From positions 1 through 64,000 of the forward strand of contig NZ_JACEFJ010000016.1 of the NCBI RefSeq assembly GCF_015354735.1: DNA of 64,000 bases, in the 5' to 3' direction. The notes beneath the pieces were generated by a model. That model worked only from the letters and a program-made list of their open reading frames with translations, was not told where the DNA came from and ran no database searches. This stretch comes from Pararhodonellum marinum (GTDB lineage: Bacteria; Bacteroidota; Bacteroidia; Cytophagales; Cyclobacteriaceae). Each line of letters starts with the position of its first letter. Position 1 is the first letter of the stretch. Position numbers and translations under genes: made by a program. This document shows, piece after piece, positions 60,585 through 64,000 of this stretch.

Positions 60585-61724
60585 TTAAACCAGCAGTTTT
60601 ATAAAGGATTTTTCATCTTCAATTACCCCATAAACTTTTGCCCGGTTGAGGACTTTATTTGCCCAATTTTTATGAGGGTTGATTTCATTCATCTTATTGG
60701 ACTTTGCACTCTTAATGACTCCTCCCTCGGTATTTACAATTTGTTCAGCATCTTCAAACTCTTCCCTTGTTACCGCTTGCAAAGCATTGACAAATTTGAT
60801 GTGCGAAGGGTGAATAATGGTTTTACCCACAAAACCGTTGGCTTTATCAATTAATACTTCTCTTAAGAGTCCATCTACAGCTTCGTTAATTATTGGAGTT
60901 CTGCTAAGTATGGAATGATTTAAATCTTTTTCAATCAATTTTTCTATGTTATCTTGTTTGTAAGCAAGAAAGTATTCCCAAACTGGAGCTGAAACCGTAT
61001 AATCACCGGTATCCCTGTTAAAAAAGTTTAAAATATCTGATAGACAATCCCTTACTGTCAAAATATCATAAATAGAGGAGTTCATGCTTCTTCTCACTCC
61101 AAAAATGGAAGAAAAGTCTGTCCCCCCTACCCGAATATTAAGCAAATGTTTTTTTGAAGGTTCTACTATTTCGTGAAGTTGTTGAAGCTCGGCCGTTCGG
61201 CTTTCCTTATATGCAATCGCTCTGCCTTCCAAAATGGGCATACCATAAAGGTTGACACCTAACTCAGCATTGATTTGCTCCAATTGATTCAAATAAGCGA
61301 AAGCGTTGTAACTGTAAAATTTTGGGAAAACAAACCCAGTGAGCACTTCTGCTTGGTGTTTTTTGATTTTTTTTGCGAAAGAAGTAAATTGATGGGTATC
61401 CCTTACTCTCAAGAAAATCAATGGTAAATCGTCTGTTACAATTTGGTTTCGTTGTAAGGCATCATCAATTTTGTCCAGGTGATCTAAAACATTCAGTTCG
61501 GCATGGTGAAGCGCTGATGCCTCTATGGCGTCTTCAAAATCCATAACCAATGAGGTTGGCAAGTTGTGGCTTTTGCTCAAAATTTTGCCCAATATATTTT
61601 TGGTGCCAGGCATGTACAAAGTTGCACCTAAACAAAATTGGAGAATAGACTTGTCAGTATACTTGTTAAATGAAATCGGCTCTTTTAAAAAGACAAATTT
61701 ATTGTTGTAAGAATTATGTTTCAA
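60585..61724 (-). CDS. HpcH/HpaI (CitE-like) aldolase/lyase
   Basis: This 379-residue protein has FCLGATLYMPGTKNI near 30, SLVMDFEDAIEAS (Glu-Asp metal site), FVFPKFYSYNAFAYL, YGMPILEGRAIAY and LLNIRVGGTDFSSIFGVRR near 190-210, as in CitE and the C-C-bond lyases of the PF15617-like group. It likely performs a reversible aldol or Claisen-type C-C bond reaction of a pyruvate/acyl-CoA-like unit. It starts with TTG (61724), 34 nt after the aminotransferase stop. It could provide the acid skeleton of this operon's product. The 127-bp gap downstream shows nothing special. Confidence 0.82.
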   Translation of the reverse strand: MKHNSYNNKFVFLKEPISFNKYTDKSILQFCLGATLYMPGTKNILGKILSKSHNLPTSLVMDFEDAIEASALHHAELNVLDHLDKIDDALQRNQIVTDDLPLIFLRVRDTHQFTSFAKKIKKHQAEVLTGFVFPKFYSYNAFAYLNQLEQINAELGVNLYGMPILEGRAIAYKESRTAELQQLHEIVEPSKKHLLNIRVGGTDFSSIFGVRRSMNSSIYDILTVRDCLSDILNFFNRDTGDYTVSAPVWEYFLAYKQDNIEKLIEKDLNHSILSRTPIINEAVDGLLREVLIDKANGFVGKTIIHPSHIKFVNALQAVTREEFEDAEQIVNTEGGVIKSAKSNKMNEINPHKNWANKVLNRAKVYGVIEDEKSFIKLLV

Positions 61725-61758
61725 TGTGAATAAATTAAAATGTTAATGCTCTAGGCTG

Positions 61759-62841
61759 TCATTGGTATTTTAAAGCTCTCAAAATTCTCCTTACAATCAT
61801 GTGTTGTTCCACCTCAGACAGCTCAAAAAACATGGGCAAACACAAGATGCGGGAGGCAATGTCATCGGAAATAGGAGTAGCTATTTGACCCACATAATTT
61901 AAACTACTAAGGCTTGGAAAAAAGTACCTTCTAGGGAACACTTCTATTTTTTCCAGGTTTTTTTTGATATTTAAAGCCATTGCCTCATTTTCTAATACAA
62001 TAGGAAAATAAGCATGGTTATAAACTGACCCCTCTTGTATTTTTTGCATCTTAATTTCTGGCTTGGAAAGGTATTGCTGGTAATAGGCAGCCTGATTTTT
62101 TCTGGATTGCAAAATATCATCTATGTATTTGAGGTTACAAAGTCCCATGGCAGCATGGAATTCAGAATTTTTACCATTTATCCCCAGGCCTTGAAAAGTC
62201 TCCGGACCGGCATGGCCGAAGTTACGCATATAGGCCATTTTCCTCAAGGTCTCCGGATTTTCTGTAAACACCGCTCCCCCTTCTATAGTATGAAACAATT
62301 TGGTCGCATGCAGTGAAGTGGTGCTGATATCCCCATAATGAAAGATGCTTTTTCCCTCGAAATTGGTTCCAAAACAATGTGCTGCGTCATAAATGACTTT
62401 AAGGTCATGCCGCTGGGCAATTTCAGCAATGGCTTTGATGTCACAAGGATTTCCAAAACAATGGGTAGCTAGGATCCCTGTGGTTTTGTCCGTAATGGAT
62501 GCTTCAATTTTTTTGGGATCAATGTTAAATGTTTCGGGATCGATGTCTACAAAAACCGGTCTCATCCCTTCCCAAACGATGCTGCTTGTCGTGGCCACAT
62601 AAGAAAATGGGGTGGTAATGATTTCTCCTTCAAGTTCCAAGGCCTTAAGGGCAATCTGTATGGCAATGGTCCCATTTCCCAGATAAAGCAGGTGCTTGAT
62701 TTTCAGGTACTGTTTTAACTGCAATTCCAATTCATTGACCAAAGGGCCATTGTTGGTGTACCAGTTTCGCTGCCAGATGCCTTTGAGGTATTCCTGGTAT
62801 TCTGCAATGGGTGGGGAAAAAGGTCTGGTAACGGGTATCAT
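61759..62841 (-). CDS. DegT/DnrJ/EryC1/StrS aminotransferase, VioA/FdtB-like
   Basis: This 360-residue PLP enzyme makes a nucleotide-linked amino sugar from a keto sugar. It has LGNGTIAIQIALKAL (54-68), YDAAHCFGTNFEGKSIFHYGD (151-171) and Lys181 in TSLHATKLFHTIEGGAV. The LHATKLFHT...GG pattern is typical of VioA/FdtB/QdtB-type dTDP-sugar aminotransferases rather than PglE. It opens the metabolic operon. Its product could be the amino group acceptor for the ATP-grasp ligases or a substrate of the N-methyltransferase-like protein at 14247 (inference). Confidence 0.87.
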   Translation of the reverse strand: MIPVTRPFSPPIAEYQEYLKGIWQRNWYTNNGPLVNELELQLKQYLKIKHLLYLGNGTIAIQIALKALELEGEIITTPFSYVATTSSIVWEGMRPVFVDIDPETFNIDPKKIEASITDKTTGILATHCFGNPCDIKAIAEIAQRHDLKVIYDAAHCFGTNFEGKSIFHYGDISTTSLHATKLFHTIEGGAVFTENPETLRKMAYMRNFGHAGPETFQGLGINGKNSEFHAAMGLCNLKYIDDILQSRKNQAAYYQQYLSKPEIKMQKIQEGSVYNHAYFPIVLENEAMALNIKKNLEKIEVFPRRYFFPSLSSLNYVGQIATPISDDIASRILCLPMFFELSEVEQHMIVRRILRALKYQ

Positions 62842-62934
62842 TGGGTTATCAATTTTTTAGTTCTTGGATATTCATTTTGTTATCCGCTATTAATATTATT
62901 TTACAGGTTCTCACTTTGAGAAATCATTGATCAA

Positions 62935-64000
62935 TCAAACTTTTGCTAAAAAGGTTTCTTTAAATTTTAAGTACATTTTGTCATTTTGGACACTTTCCCA
63001 CCATTTTTCTATATTTAATTCTGATAAATGAAGTGCCAAAGATTGTGGGGTTTTGTGAAGAATTCCAATTTCTAAAAAATGATCATAAAAAGGCTGAATG
63101 ATATCAGATGGTTCAGCATTTTTCAACATGCCAACTGTAGGGTGATTCACATAAAGACATTCCAGAAAATTCGTTGAAGGAACTCGAGATTGAATTGTTA
63201 ATTTTGATTTTTTTAAATCTTGGACTATCGGATTTTTCCCAGTTCCAATAACCACATTGGGTTGATTGATGAAATCAAATTGTTTTGAATGATCAAATAT
63301 TTTGTTGAATGGCCTTGGTCTGCACAAAAATTTTAAATTTTCAACTCCATTCATGTTTTCAAACAAATATTCTATTACTTGTTTATCTACAACTTTATAA
63401 CCAGTTCCAATAATTAAATAATCAAATTCTATATTACTCTCAAATTGATAATAATCGAAGGCAAATTTTTCACACCGATAAGCTTTCCAAGGTACATCAT
63501 TTTCATAAATTTTCCAGCCCCAAGTTCTGAATTCATCTACAATACTCCCATGAGTGAGGTGTCCTCCATGGTATTTCAATTCGCCGTAAAAGGCTCCATG
63601 CTGGTACCAGATTAGTTTTGCACCTGCATCAACATATTTTGCAACAGCTATTTTAGATTGAATAGAATGCAAATTGTGGATATGGATTTTCTTTTGCTCA
63701 GGATTTGAAACACTGATTTTCCGGTACATTTTACCAAAATATTCAACATAAATTTTCGGAAGGTTTCCCAAAATATTTTTTATGTAAATAGAGTTTGATT
63801 TTGATATCAATTCCTGTATTTTTTTTCTTTTCCTATTATCTCCAGGTGTGTAAAAAAAAGGATAGAACTCATTGACTTCAACACCAAAATCAAGTAAAGT
63901 AGGGTCTATTTTAGGAAAAGAAAAGAGGACCTCATCATGTGAATTAAGGTTGCTGGCAAAGTTTTTTTGATTTGGAATGGTTTTTACATACTTTGCAAAA
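62935..64000 (-). CDS. Transferase-like protein (LIC12162-like?), 5' end outside the window
   Basis: The reading frame runs open to the right edge at 64000, so at least 355 residues are encoded here and the N-terminus is missing. A TTG at 63810 could be mistaken for the start, but the 60-odd codons upstream are stop-free and read like protein (HDEVLFSFPKIDPTLLDFG). Motifs include WYQHGAFYGELKYHGGHLTHG, EFRTWGWKIYENDVPWKAYR and STNFLECLYVNHPTVGML. These resemble the LIC12162 family of putative surface-glycan transferases, a name I give with caution. It is a GT-B-like protein by pattern and continues the minus-strand cluster. Confidence 0.65.
   Translation of the reverse strand, partial: FAKYVKTIPNQKNFASNLNSHDEVLFSFPKIDPTLLDFGVEVNEFYPFFYTPGDNRKRKKIQELISKSNSIYIKNILGNLPKIYVEYFGKMYRKISVSNPEQKKIHIHNLHSIQSKIAVAKYVDAGAKLIWYQHGAFYGELKYHGGHLTHGSIVDEFRTWGWKIYENDVPWKAYRCEKFAFDYYQFESNIEFDYLIIGTGYKVVDKQVIEYLFENMNGVENLKFLCRPRPFNKIFDHSKQFDFINQPNVVIGTGKNPIVQDLKKSKLTIQSRVPSTNFLECLYVNHPTVGMLKNAEPSDIIQPFYDHFLEIGILHKTPQSLALHLSELNIEKWWESVQNDKMYLKFKETFLAKV

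Noticed and set aside
60585-61724. PEP mutase partner for the Ppd-like enzyme
   Set aside because: The protein has CitE/HpcH motifs (VMDFEDAI, RVGGTDFSS) and lacks the mutase EDK...NS motif.
63808-63810. TTG 63810 as the true start of the last gene
   Set aside because: The same frame stays open for more than 60 codons to the window edge with protein-like sequence, so the gene begins outside.

Overview
The window looks like chromosomal DNA of a Bacteroidota bacterium, probably order Cytophagales (a Cyclobacteriaceae-like organism; inferred from protein style, not from a search). Base composition is AT-rich, Shine-Dalgarno signals are weak, several genes follow the Bacteroidota promoter form TTTG-N(18-23)-TAnnTTTG, and the intergenic regions carry dense families of short text-like repeats. 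No rRNA, tRNA, CRISPR array, transposase or phage gene was seen.

Layout. (1) 1-7.2 kb, plus strand: a PglD/NeuD-type sugar O/N-acyltransferase, a membrane-anchored CapD/FlaA1/PglF-type UDP-sugar dehydratase, and two paralogous outer-membrane beta-barrel proteins separated by an array of about eight 112-bp repeats. (2) 7.3-13.1 kb, minus strand: an NTP_transf_5 nucleotidyltransferase, then a compact lasso-peptide locus in the transcriptional order methyltransferase, B2 leader peptidase, a 49-residue precursor that is easily missed as a gene, asparagine-synthetase-like cyclase, lipoprotein, terminator. (3) 13.3-24.1 kb, minus: sugar N-methyltransferase-like protein, glycosyltransferases, FemAB-like acyltransferase, WbqC, a Wzm/Wzt-type ABC exporter, another methyltransferase, an HprK-like kinase and a beta-barrel protein. 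(4) 24.9-33.1 kb, minus: PglE-type aminotransferase, a GT-B-like transferase, a CMP-sugar synthetase with an HMGL-type aldolase, a GT2, an ElyC/YdcF protein and an ATP-grasp enzyme. (5) 33.3-52.4 kb, minus: the main exopolysaccharide/O-antigen block, with two small phosphoglycosyl transferases, PIG-L deacetylase, GNAT, ATP-grasp proteins, GT4 and GT2 glycosyltransferases, two NodB-like deacetylase paralogues, CapA, an EpsG-type polymerase and a secreted beta-helix protein. (6) 52.4-64 kb, minus: a chain of small-molecule enzymes (cyclase, fumarase-superfamily lyase, ATP-grasp, phosphonopyruvate-decarboxylase-like TPP enzyme, MmgE/PrpD, aldo-keto reductase, TIM-barrel protein, HpcH/HpaI lyase, DegT aminotransferase), ended by a transferase gene cut by the window edge.

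How the parts may work together. CapD (PglF-like), the 24.9-kb aminotransferase (PglE-like), the acyltransferase at 422 (PglD-like) and the phosphoglycosyl transferase at 33.3 kb (PglC-like) could make and load a UDP-diacetylbacillosamine-type first sugar. The glycosyltransferases would extend it and the modifying enzymes would decorate it. The enzymes at 52-62 kb look like a dedicated pathway for an unusual acid or amino-acid substituent.

The most interesting item is the lasso-peptide locus. The precursor has a W-x-x-P-x-V leader motif, Thr at -2, core Gly1, Glu9 for a nine-residue ring, and a C-terminal Ser. An HprK-like kinase and an NTP_transf_5 protein lie in the same window, which recalls C-terminally phosphorylated lasso peptides such as paeninodin. 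No RRE (B1) protein or dedicated exporter is visible. A near-identical inverted repeat of about 140 bp brackets the 13.7-kb segment containing the lasso core, with the kinase and the nucleotidyltransferase immediately outside it.
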